NCBI GenBank assembly: GCA_009760855.2
Contig: WPIO01000104.1
Coordinates: 880,001 to 944,000 of the forward strand
Direction of reading: 5' to 3'
DNA: 64,000 bases
Source: Cristatella mucedo
Lineage: Eukaryota > Bryozoa > Phylactolaemata > Cristatellidae
A model generated the notes under the pieces. The model saw nothing but the letters and a program-made list of their open reading frames with translations. It did not search any database and had not been told where the DNA came from. The position numbers and the translations under genes are program-made. Of the stretch, positions 31,680-42,559 are shown piece after piece (position 1 is the stretch's first letter; every line of letters begins with the position of its first letter).

Positions 31680-33200
31680 ATTCTCAAAGAGCCGGTTGAC
31701 CAGTCGAGCGAGACGAGATCATCTCGCTCGAAGGCTCGCAGGCTCGCAGTCGTTGAGGAAGCTGAAGCATTTCCGTCTTCCGTCTATGAAACCGTCTCTT
31801 CATTCTATACTGTGGCTCTGAAATAATTTGTCTTTGCTATCCCTCCGACACGGAAACAACTTCCTAATCGCCAGATGGATCAATCAGAAAAGTGACACGA
31901 GCTCACGTGGAAGCTGGGTGATGGTCGTCATGAACACTCTTGAATTACTCAAAATCTGATTCAAATTTACTTGCCGAGTTACACTCTGTATTGGCTAGGA
32001 TGGATTTTGAGCGACAGACATGGAAAGACAATTTGTGGTAGTCAGCAATGCTATTGTTTCATATATCTCAAGATCGCGCTCAGTAGTTCAACGTCAGCCG
32101 TAAACCATACGCCATCTGGGTGAGAAATGTGCAATGAGCTTAGTCAGAGGAGAGAAACTCATACAGGACATCTAAAATCTCATCCAGGACAGCGTAATCT
32201 ATTTCCACATGCTTTAGAACTCACTGAAAGAGAATCGCTAGCTATGGTTTAGAGGCAATCATCGTATTAAGTTCGCAAAAGCAAGCAAGCAAGCAGGCAT
32301 CATGCTGAAACCTGGCAGGACGCCTAAGCAAAAACTTGAATACACAGTTGGTCACCGGGTAGTAGGACTAACAGCGCCATGACCGACTCATATATTGCCT
32401 AAATGATGTCTATTATTACATAGTTGCAGTACTTCAAACGAAAAAGAACTGAAACATGATCCTAGCGATTAAAGGACCTCGATTAAACATACCGTCTCAA
32501 GGTTTTATCAGCTCAATGACTACTCCTCCTACCAAGCGAGCTGCAGCATGTCACTAATCCTGCACACCTGGTTCACTACCGCACGTGTCTACTCACACAT
32601 GGATATATGTAAACGCATATATAAAACATTTATTAAAATATTATAACGTGGTACGTTATATTAGCCGGAAGAGTCCTCCCTGCCAGAGCCGCGAATGCTG
32701 CCCGCGACTCCCAGTATGAAATTGTATAGTTGTTAATAAAGCTGCGGTCTTACCATTCTACTTTCATGCTATCGCTTGAATGTTACACATAGTTTTCCGT
32801 CTAATCTTCAACCGCATAGCCACCGAGTTTGTTTCCGGTTCCGTTTCGCTGACTCGGGTCAGCTCAGCTTGCGGCTCTAGCCAGCCTACAATTCTGTGAA
32901 GACTACGATTCTTCGGCATAGATAAATAATAGACCACCGCGCCGCCATCTTAGAGAAGTCTAATGGTGGTTATTGCCACATCTTTGACGTCACAGCCGTA
33001 AAGATGAAAAACTACCGTGCTTGATTGGACACCGGTCTTCCTTGCGAACTTTCATTCACCTTTGGCGAGCAACTGAGCTACTAGCGAGGCTCTGAGACGA
33101 ACGTCTCAGTTGTCAGATTATGATATATATATTCAGATAGCATCCCTCACTGATCTGCGAACTCTTTCCCCATCAAGTGGCACATTTACTCAAAGTTATG
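31680..33200. other. AT-rich stretch, no gene; possible LTR remnant
   Basis: No coding exon seen. About 32640-32790 has LTR-like features (TACGTTATATTAGCCGGAAG, an AATAAA, a closing ATGTTACA), but no partner or internal region. A YY1-type motif lies near 32943 on the minus strand. Confidence 0.35.
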
Positions 33201-33204
33201 TAAC

Positions 33205-33420
33205 TTAGTTTCAGGTCATTTCATTCTCTCGCTCCAGGCTACCAGTCCGAGTTACTTCCCAAGAGCAGACCAGGGCATGTTTCCACTCACTGTTTTGACC
33301 AAGTTCACTGCGCCTTCAACCAACCTCAAACCCTCTGCGAACAATGCCTTCTGTACCCATGCTCACGAAGCTGGGAAGTCACTCTCGAATAATGTCCGGA
33401 AATCCCCGTTGCTTGATAAC
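33205..33420 (+). mobile_element. Degenerate LINE family A fragment
   Basis: Starts with a TTTCAGGTCATTTCATTCTC match to the family's FRSLHSLAP region and continues through a damaged NLKPSANNAF equivalent. Confidence 0.5.
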
Positions 33421-33429
33421 AGTAAAAAA

Positions 33430-34840
33430 AAAGCTGAGGTCCGGCTGTTTCACACAGCATTTTATGTATTCGAGCGAGCTTCCCCATTTGTTCATAATTG
33501 GCGTAAGATCGGTATGCAATTGACCTATAAAATATTATCCATGAGCCGTGATGGCACACTAGATAGGGCGGTTGCTCTTCATGACCTCGGGACTTACGAG
33601 TAAATCGGATCGTGCGGTGGGTGGCGATGACTAATTGCCGCTTCAAGGGGTGGTAACAGCTTTTGAGGCTCTTCTGCCTCCATACAAAAGAAATCTGTTT
33701 TACCAGCTAGAATTTTTTTTATTTCAAGGTGAGTGCCATGCAAATTTCTCATTACGAAAATATTCGCCTCCTTCGGTATGCTATATTCGTGCATGTTCTA
33801 ATCTGTCAACGTGCTTCGTTCTACCTTTTCAAAGAACTGAAAAAGATCTGATTAGCGTGCGATGGAAAGCTTTATTGCTAATATAATAAATTCAGCATTG
33901 CGCCACTCAGGCGTTCGTGGAAACCGAGTACTTGACGACAGCTCAGCATCCGAGACATGCTACTCCAGCGGGCCAAGACGTAAAAGGCTGTAACCTCCGT
34001 TTATCCAAGGTTGAATCACAAGTACTCCAAGGTCAAGACCGAATTCCAGTCGCAAGAAGTTGGTGAAGCCTCCGAAACTCCTACGGCTACAGAAAGGGAA
34101 ATATAGTACCGACATGCATCTTGATTGACTTACTTCGCAACCTATTTCTTTTCGTTTTTAGTTATCAATTGAACATAGATATTTAGCGAAGGGACCAATC
34201 ATTGAATTTTAGCCTGTCCCAGTAAACATCAGTACACTTACCTTTTAAAAAGTAACCAGGCTGCTAAGAACTTGAGATATGAAAATTAAAATCACAAATG
34301 TTTAAATACCGGGATTCTCTTTTCTGAATCAAATAAGCATAATTAAGGTAAAAATAATCGCTCCTTGGTTTGGGCCCACGATTAAGGCGCTCGAATTTTA
34401 CGACCTAAATCGTCGTATAAAGTACTGCATATCTTTCATTGAATGCTGTAAGCCGGACTCGAGCCTCTACGCCACGAATACATTGATATACTTGACTGAG
34501 GGCTAAACCGGAAGGAAAGAGAATACTCCTTTTTATAGGTCTTTGATTTGTCGTTGATCGATTTAGCAACAAAGCAAGCACACCTCTAGTGCCCATGTGC
34601 TGTCAGGGAATGGAGCAGAGCCCATCTTTAAAGTATCGAGCCGCAAAGGATACCGCACTAAGTACTTACCTTGAACTTGGAACATCTGTTTTTCTTGAAA
34701 AGTTTGTGGTTCCATTGGATAATTAGTCGTTGGCATTACGCTAAAATCTAGTTTGCAGCAGACAAATCAAATGTAGTGTTTTCCATATGGGCCGAGAAGG
34801 TGTTAAGGCAACAGCAAGAATCAGAACGGAAGCTGCTGTT
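33430..34840. other. AT-rich stretch, nothing recognised
   Basis: Only short frames below about 110 codons, without domains or paired splice sites. Confidence 0.5.
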
Positions 34841-34846
34841 AGCATG

Positions 34847-34987
34847 CCGAGCTGGTTTCATCTAGTGGTTACGGTGCTCGCCCCGACTAAGGTCTGACTG
34901 AGGTCGTGGGCTCAAACCCCGAGGCATATGTGAAGCGCCTGAATAGAGATTAAGTTCTCTTGGGGCGCTATATAAATGAATTACATA
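34847..34987 (+). mobile_element. tRNA-headed SINE, well preserved
   Basis: GCCGAGCTGGTTTCATCTAG head, B-box-like GGGCTCAAACC, then GAAGCGCCTGAATAGAGATT and TTGGGGCGCTATATAAATGA. Close to the copies at 5336 and 60697. Confidence 0.8.
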
Positions 34988-34989
34988 AT

Positions 34990-36280
34990 TTGTTTTAATT
35001 CTTCGGCTAACAACGTGAAGAAAAAATGGTGATAGAGCATTTATATTGCCTTTTACGCTTTGTGACCTTACCAGAGAATTACCCGTAGCAAACTGAATGC
35101 AAGATAAGGTCGATTAAAAGAAACTGCTTAAATGGCAGCCAACGAGCCTTACTTTCTTTCAACTCTATGGGGGAGCAATAAAATGCTACAACAGAGAGAT
35201 GCTGCATGCTGCTACAGATCTGCTCAATACCAATGTCGTGGGTTGTTAAGTGGGAATAGTTAGGTCTCTTTAATTTTTAATACAGCTTCGGTTACGGTTT
35301 ATCTTGGCTTGCAGGTGATTATCCGTCGATTATCCTAACGATTAACTGAATGGCGAATGACCACCTGAGTGACTAATTAAAACATCTTAAATCCGACATC
35401 ATTATTGTCATCACATATTGCATTCGTTAAAAGGAGTACTTTCTACATTACTTTGCATATATCTGTTTTTGAAAGACTGTCAAGGCACAAGGCGAACGCA
35501 CTAGCACGAAAGATTCTACCCAGAGTGCAAGAGTGTGATGTTTAATCAAAGGCGCACACTAGAAAATGAGCTAGCGCGGTATTATTAATGAATCGCTTTT
35601 TTGAGTTAGTATCCATTTAAAAAAGCAGTTCATCTAACAAACGTAATTCAACATTTCGTGACTAATGTATCGAGAATTTCACACGAGAATATATACTCCC
35701 CCTGCATCTATCTACATGCGTATTTAAGTATACATTTAAGCCTACGAATTATATAGGGATATCTATTATCACAGCCTCGGCGAGAGCAGCTGTGAAGAGA
35801 AGGACAACCTACGCTAGAGCACTGGCTGCCGAATCCCGAGCAGGAAAGGAAAGACAGACAAAGTGATTAGATGGTGGATGGCGGATCCACTGAGGTGAAT
35901 GTGCAGCACCTGTTCCTTCGCTTAGAATTGCAGCCTAAAACCTCCACAGTGGCCGTTTGTGGGTTGGATAAATTTGGCCCTGACCGCATAGTTGTTTAAG
36001 TGGCCTTACGGTGTCTGTTGACTTGCCCCTGGGTTGCGTGCGAGTTATATGGAAAACAGCAGTATTACTGTAAAGGTTCATTGAAGGGATTGTCTGTCTG
36101 GCAAGTTAAACTAGCAAGGGCACAGGGAGAGCCGCTATGTCTCGCGTGTCCTTGAATTTTCCTTCTCCGACTGTCTGTGAACACATCTTAATTTTCGGTC
36201 ATGATTTATTGGAATGGACATTGGATATTACACGGCTCCTTTATAAGTGCGTGAACGTGCACACGCTTGTGTGCATATGC
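34990..36280. other. AT-rich stretch, nothing recognised
   Basis: No exon, LINE or SINE recognised. Confidence 0.5.
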
Positions 36281-36555
36281 ATGCCTGTGTATGCATGCAT
36301 GCACGTGTGTGTGTGTGTGTGTGCATGAGAAGCATTGAGCTCATTAGTGCTGAGATCGTGGTGAAGATCCGAAATCTACTCAGGGATAAGTGTAATATAT
36401 AGATAAGATAATATAGATAAGCCTCGTCCGTTGAGAGTTTGTATGTGTGCTTGCCGACTGGCACCCTGTTTTCTGTACCTATATGCTTGTGATTTCGTAT
36501 GCACGTGCACGTGCATGCTGTCGTGTGTGCACGCGTGTGTATGCGCGTGTGTGTG

Positions 36556-36586
<31 letters not shown>

Positions 36587-36592
36587 TATAGC
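36240..36592. repeat. Two (TG)n / (TGCA) microsatellite blocks
   Basis: About 36250-36325 and 36490-36592, TG-rich with GCAC and CGTG interruptions. Confidence 0.85.
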
Positions 36593-36599
36593 CGTGCAG

Positions 36600-38220
36600 C
36601 ATAGATAGCTCATCCGGCTGTACCAGCCACTCACACTTGGAGCAAAAACTGTCCTCTGACTGAATGATGAAGACTGACTGAATGATATACCCCCTGAGTT
36701 TTCAATGGCGGCTCCGTGCTCACGAAAAATACTCAATGAGAGGCTTGCGTAAGGTGGAGTGCTTACTCCACCCACCACTACAGCAACATGAGCTATTGGC
36801 AAGCCAGCTATTGGCAAACCACCGCACAGCATATCTAGTTCTTTCTTTCTTTCAGAAAAAATTGAAGGTCGATCACTTCCATGGCTTCATGTCACAGTGG
36901 ACCATTGATTGCTGGCTTTATCCGCTACTAACGACCACAATACAAATAAAACATAATAAAAAGAACGGAGAGTACTGATAAAAAGTCATCAGAAAAATAG
37001 TTCGTCATCATCAGTATCCAATTTGTTGAAAGATGCATAATTTGCATATATTCCTCGTTCCAATGCATGCAGAGGCATAGCCAGAATCGTAGGAAGGGTT
37101 GAACAAGGGTCGGGGGAGGAGGGGAAAGTTCCCTAGAAAGGTAGGGTCTGGGGGCGTCCCCCAGCACCTGCGGGTGTCGTGCAGCCTGGCCAAGCACCAA
37201 GGAGCCAGCGGCCTTGCAAGCGAGACCGCTGGCCGTCCGACCAGGTGTCAAAATCGGCTCCCACCTACCAGGCCAGGGGTGGTGCCGCCCACCCTGTCAT
37301 TGCGGACCCCCTTCCTCCTCCTCCTCCCCCTGCTTCGCCTCTGTTTGCATGTGCGTAGAGGGCAACACAAGAGGCAAAATGGACCCACCTACCACGTAAG
37401 CAAAGTATGCGTATTACTCACAAAAGCATGAATCGTCATTCGCTGATGTGCACATGCACATCACACCATCATATTCCTTGGCACGCACACATGCACGCAC
37501 ACATGAACAAACCCATGCACGCACACATGCGCATACATGTGCCCAAGAAAACTTCTGCCCCACACGTGTATTTGAGAGAACCTCTCAAATACACGTGTAT
37601 GCTCCACCCAAAAATAATGCCCTGCAACCGTATGGGCATGTATGTATGTGTGTATGTATTTAACCATATGTGCTTACGTGAACAGTCGTGCACAGGAAGG
37701 AAAACACAGCATGCTCAAATGCATGGCTCACATGCACACCCATATGGCAACGTACACTTGCATATGAGTACACTTTATCAGGCAAAATCAAAAAGGCACG
37801 AGCTGTACAACATGCACACTCACACTTTTTTATGCTCATTCTCGTACAAATGCAAGCATGCACACCTTGGTGAACATGGATGCAACACCACACAGAAAAT
37901 AGTAAATGCTGCTATCGGGCAGAGGGGTTATTTTACTGCTATTATACCAGTAATAACCATTGCCAGTTTTATCCTTTCAGATTCTCTTCAATAGTGTGAC
38001 CCAGTACGTCCATTTCAAACAATGGCGCATATCTGAGCAGGGATTCTTTGCGCAAAGTTTCTTAGAGAAGATGAAATTGGTGGAAAATATAGATCACGAA
38101 ATGGTGCAATTACAGCAATTGGCTTAAACACACTGTCATTGACACCAGGTCTGTTATGGAAATACACCATTTATTTGTTGACCTTGAACAAAAGCTAGAG
38201 TATTGACATACTTAGGATTC
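36600..38220. other. Gene-poor stretch with dispersed CACA/TGCA simple sequence
   Basis: Purine-pyrimidine alternating DNA rich in GCACACATGC between about 37430 and 37880 generates His/Thr/Cys-rich frames that are not genes. A perfect hairpin is annotated separately. Confidence 0.5.
37562..37598. repeat. Perfect 17-bp inverted repeat, three-base loop
   Basis: ACACGTGTATTTGAGAG (37562-37578), loop AAC, exact reverse complement at 37582-37598. Confidence 0.9.
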
Positions 38221-38232
38221 CTATTTCCTAAT

Positions 38233-38292
38233 AGAGAGAGAGAGAGTGAGAGTGAGATATATAGAGAGAGAGAGATGGTGAGAGAGAGTTAT
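38233..38292. repeat. Microsatellite (GA)n, interrupted
   Basis: Short GA run before a reverse SINE. Confidence 0.8.
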
Positions 38293-38327
38293 CCTACTAA
38301 AGTTGTAAGTGAGCCATAAAGTAAAAG

Positions 38328-38480
38328 CAAATACAATTCATTTAAGATGACTTAATCTTTATTTAGGTGCTTCGCATATGCTACCGGGCTCGAGCCCAAG
38401 ACTTCGTCATAAAATGTATTCACCTTGACCTTGGTGGAGGCGAAAACTTTAAGGACGCGGCTAAGCCTCAGTCTCACAAT
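38328..38480 (-). mobile_element. Diverged tRNA-headed SINE
   Basis: Reverse copy: ATTTAGGTGCTTCGCATATG, GGGCTCGAGCCCAAGAC and CACCTTGACCTTGGTGGAGG are recognisable. The first part of the tail is damaged. Confidence 0.65.
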
Positions 38481-38489
38481 GGCAGGCTC

Positions 38490-41400
38490 ACATTCACCTG
38501 AGATACTGATTATGGCAATGTCGAATGACAAATAGCAAAGTTCCGTTCCTGGTTGCATCAATCTTAATAGACGCATTGCAATGGTCCTTACGTTTGATAG
38601 TGGCTATCGTACATCAGAGGTTATTTATGTCCACTGAGTGCGTGAACAACCCAGCAATATGCTGATTTACTAACAGAACATTAAACCATTAAATGCCACA
38701 CGAGAAAAAGGTCGTTATGCCAGTTGTGACCTGTCCTGTTTCAGGCTTCCTCAGTCGTAACAGCCTCGCACCTTTGCCGTTCCTGCAGTCATTGGCATTC
38801 ACAATTTTTGGAAAGACTGCTCTTTCAGAGGTGCACTACGGTAGTCTAAGCAAATAGGTTTTAGGTTTGGTACTTGCACTTCATATTCCATGCTGCTTGT
38901 TTAAGTCATGCTATGCTTTTTCCTGCTTCCACCGAATGATATTCTCTAAGGCTCTTCCTTAGCTAGCACAATGAGGTTGTTGGGTCAGCTGGAGTTAACT
39001 TTTATAGTAATCTATCCAGCACGAGAATACGCGTTGGTGTAATGAAACTAAATAGCCCAGTGTGAAGCACATAGGCACACCAGTTTCAAGCATTTCTCGA
39101 AATGGTCCATCCACCGACCGCGTTGTTGCAAAATTAGCATAATCCGTTGATATGAGGTGACCGCACGCATGCGTTTAGAGGCAATTGGGAAGGGGACTGA
39201 TAGCTCTGTGCATCTCGGTTAGGCAGGATAGGGTCTCTTTTGTGCTGCCTTCTGGCGATGCTGAGATTGGAATACTATTCAATGCGTAACAAACGAGATA
39301 CATGGTGATCAATAAAGCGCAACATCAAGGAGAGATTTTGCACTCAAACCTTTAGCAGGCCAATGCTGAGTTGGTGATATGCCATTCCTAAGTCAAGCCC
39401 TCTTGCAATCACTACGGCAGTCTCTGGGGTGCAAGTAAAATGAAGGAACCATTGATTGGGTGCTGCATTGCAGTACAGTGAGCTGCTACCCACCGGGCCG
39501 ACCGTGACACCAGACAAGAACAAGTGTATAGCCATCGATGAGAAAGGCTACTTGGCTGCTGTCTTTTCTTCTTTTAACGAGTAAATACTAGCATTACAGG
39601 TTGCCATCAGTCGTGAGAACGAGATCATCACCGACGGCGCGGGACCGCAAGCAGGCAGCAGCGCAAGTCAACCTGCAGCAGCGCGGGGTCAGCAGCTGCA
39701 GCGCGTCATGCACTTTGAAGTTCAGTTATGAAATCCAGTAATCGAGTTATTGCACATGGCTATGGCTATATTTTATTAGTTAAAGTAGATCCACTTTCAA
39801 ACCGTTCTAAGCCATAACTGAATTTTGTCAAATGCAAGCCGCGCGGTAGTGACACTCCGCCAGCTGCGTGTCTTCCGGTTCACCGAGCAGATGCATAATC
39901 TGCTGAACTATCGCTTACCTCATGCAACATCCCTACCATGGAATTAATGACACGGTACACTGAAGCTGAAATCAACTACGAGAAGAAATCTGGCATGGTG
40001 CGCGTCTTAGATCTTGGATGATCCTGTGCGCAACAGGACCGCGCAGCGCATGCGTGATAGAGGTCAGATTACGGTCTCCATGGTTTCTTGCGAGCTTGCA
40101 GACAGCACTAGGCCGGCGCGCGACACGTTAGCAGGGAGTTGCTGACACTAGGCTCAGTTAAACCAAATAGAATTACATATGTTTTTGTTGCGATGGATAC
40201 TACGGGGCATTATATTGCTGTTTATTCTTTTGCAAATAACCAAAGTCTAGAGGCCAAGCTTCCACGCGTCCGGCAGCACGGTCATCAATCATAGGTGCGT
40301 GAGGCTGCCCACTACACGCCTAATTTATTGTTAGACTCCAGTCTAGCTGTCCAGTGAAACTTACTGACATAAAAGTGAATCGCACAAAGACTGCCGGTCT
40401 AATTTGAAACTTATATAGGTATAAGTGGCCAGGAATTCAAACAGGCTTGGTGGTAGAGGCGCCACTTGTCGCACGCGTTCTGGTCCCGTAAGCACAGCTG
40501 CACTGGCCTAAATGCTTTGTGAGCCGGAAGTGTGTACCTGGCAAGCAGTGACTTGCAGTGTGTTTAAATTCATTGCACCAGGGCTCAAAACTGCAATAAG
40601 GGCTCCACAGGTCCGACCCTTGATGACTCGGCACGCAACTCACTGCGCAACGCATGCGCCGATGAGTCCGTGCTATGGTCTCCAAGGTTGAAGGTAAGGT
40701 CAAGGACACAACACCGAACCCTACTGATCTGCGGGCCGCGTGGCGGGCCGCCTGGCGCCGCCATTAAAGCGCAGTCACTAGTGATGGTCTCTAGCTATCG
40801 TGGTGCTGCTAGCGACACCAACTGTAGATGGATGTTAATGACGACTGACACAACTAGCCATTTGAGATGTTGTTTGTTCTACTGTGAATGGTGTGCAACA
40901 TGGCAGAATCGCAGTCGTGAGTCCGCGAGCACCTCTACTTACCAGCCGCCTGGTTAGCCACTACATCCACTCAGTCGGTTAAAAATTGTTGTTGCCCCGA
41001 AGCTAAACTCTAAATAAACGTGAACAGAGAAGCAAGAGCATATCCGTATAGAACCTGTGCAGCTCTAGGTAGCTAGGCATTTCTCCAAGCCACGCAATAA
41101 AGGCGCGTCAACATCCGCATCCGCATCCGCTTGGCTCTAAGCACTCATGGTTGCCACGGCTCGCGTCCTATGGAGGACAAGATGGTGGTTGGATACGTTG
41201 TTTTGAAGGCAAGCCGATTTGATTCGGCCACCGGTCTCCCATGCGATCTTGAACACAGCACAACAAGCATATACACAGAGGTGCTCGCGCGTCTACTCAC
41301 GCTTGTGAGGAATATTGTGAGCGACGATCTGACGCCAATCTTCGCTGAAGGTGCCGAAGTGCATACGGCCTGAGAGAGCCCCTTGCATCCGGCCTATGCA

Positions 41401-41970
41401 AGGCTGGCCTTTTGCCCTCGTGGTTGCTCCGCCTCCTATCCTCCAGTGTGCTCATTTAGCAGATGCTGCGGTATGTGGGGTCCCACATACCGGCTGCAGT
41501 ATGTTGATCAGTACTGAGTGACAATGCTCCAAATGTTCACACACTAAAGGCGGTGCCGGTTTTTATTCTAAAGCCGAGACACAATCTCTAGTTTACGCGA
41601 GACGAGCCAAAGAGTAAGTACGATGAGAACAAAAAGCATGCTTCCCATCCGCCACCCCTACGGCCGCTCCCGTTAGTAAGGTCCTGGTGCTTCTCGCGAA
41701 TGACTAAGGGCGGAGGTCCAAGAGCATTAGTGTCTTGAGGTAAGATTAATGGAGCTCTGACCAATGGATAGGAGAGCTAGGTGAAGGGACAGCCGCAAGA
41801 GCGACCTTTGTGTGCCGTTCAGCAGGGCTCCCTTCCACAGCGAGCAACCACACTTAACGACACGCATTCTGAGAATCGACTCCATTGATAGAGACCCTGA
41901 GGTAGCTAACAAGTGTTATGAAAGATTCTACTGAGCAAGGTTAATGATATCCAAGGGAATAACGAACGCA
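38490..41970. other. Gene-poor stretch, nothing certain
   Basis: Mixed composition. A small frame at 41176-41373 (MEDKMVVGYVVLKASRFDSA) is protein-like but unsupported. A 22-bp near-palindrome lies at 41470-41491. Confidence 0.4.
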
Positions 41971-41978
41971 AAGGCTGT

Positions 41979-42553
41979 TTAATGCACTTGCGCTCTGTTC
42001 GACGTCTCAATGCAAATGGTTCGGGAGCTCACTATGCAATAGGCCGCGGCAATCTTTGCATGTACACGAACGGCTCTGGCCCAGTGAGGTTAGCGGGAAG
42101 TGAGCACAAGAAAACTACGACTGACGAGGTGCCATCGGTCGGTGAAGCCACCAGTTGCCAGTAAGAGAGCCGAGCTTCTTACCGTGGGAGTGACACCGGG
42201 CGGGCAGGCGGCGTTCGCAACGGGCAGCCTAGATGCAGGTGGCATCACACTTATAGCTAGCGCTAGTGAGGAAGTCGAGTCTCACCGAGTAAACGGCACT
42301 GTAGCAGCTGTCGGAATTGCTCATTCGACGCAAGGTTCGAGCGGAACGAGTCTACAGCCTCAGCGTCCCAGCTCCAGCTTGAGCAGCTCCGTTCTACGCT
42401 CCACTCGCTGCGTCCTGCGGCTCGCCCGGGGTCGCCCGCGACACAGTGTGAGCTTGGGCTCGCAGCGCTGTCCAGAATGAGCTTGAATCGCAGTCCGTCA
42501 GTTCCGACACCGTGCGTCACCGGCGGCGAGCTGTCGTTGACGCGCGTATGCAT
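41979..42553 (-). CDS. Possible small three-exon gene, about 140 aa, unrecognised
   Basis: Minus strand. The first block starts at ATG 42551-42553 (MHTRVNDSSPPVTHG, then LRFKLILDSAA, EWSVERSCSSWSWDAEAVD and FRSNLASNEQFRQLLQCRLL) and ends near 42285 at CTCG|GTGAGA in phase 1. A short second exon, about 42185-42230, lies between CATCTAG and CACG|GTAAGA and reads CPLRTPPARPVSLP, ending in phase 2. The third follows CTGGGCCAG and reads AVRVHAKIAAAYCIVSSRTI to a TAA at 41979-41981. All three phases agree, and introns would be about 55 and 100 bases. No domain is recognised. It could still be chance in GC-rich DNA, since the small exon is only about 45 bases and no poly(A) signal was assigned. Confidence 0.33.
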
Positions 42554-42559
42554 TCGTTC

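Noticed and set aside
41131-41373. 80-codon plus-strand frame (MVVGYVVLKASRFDSATG)
   Set aside because: Reasonable composition but no partner exon, promoter or domain; kept only as a note in the regional entry.
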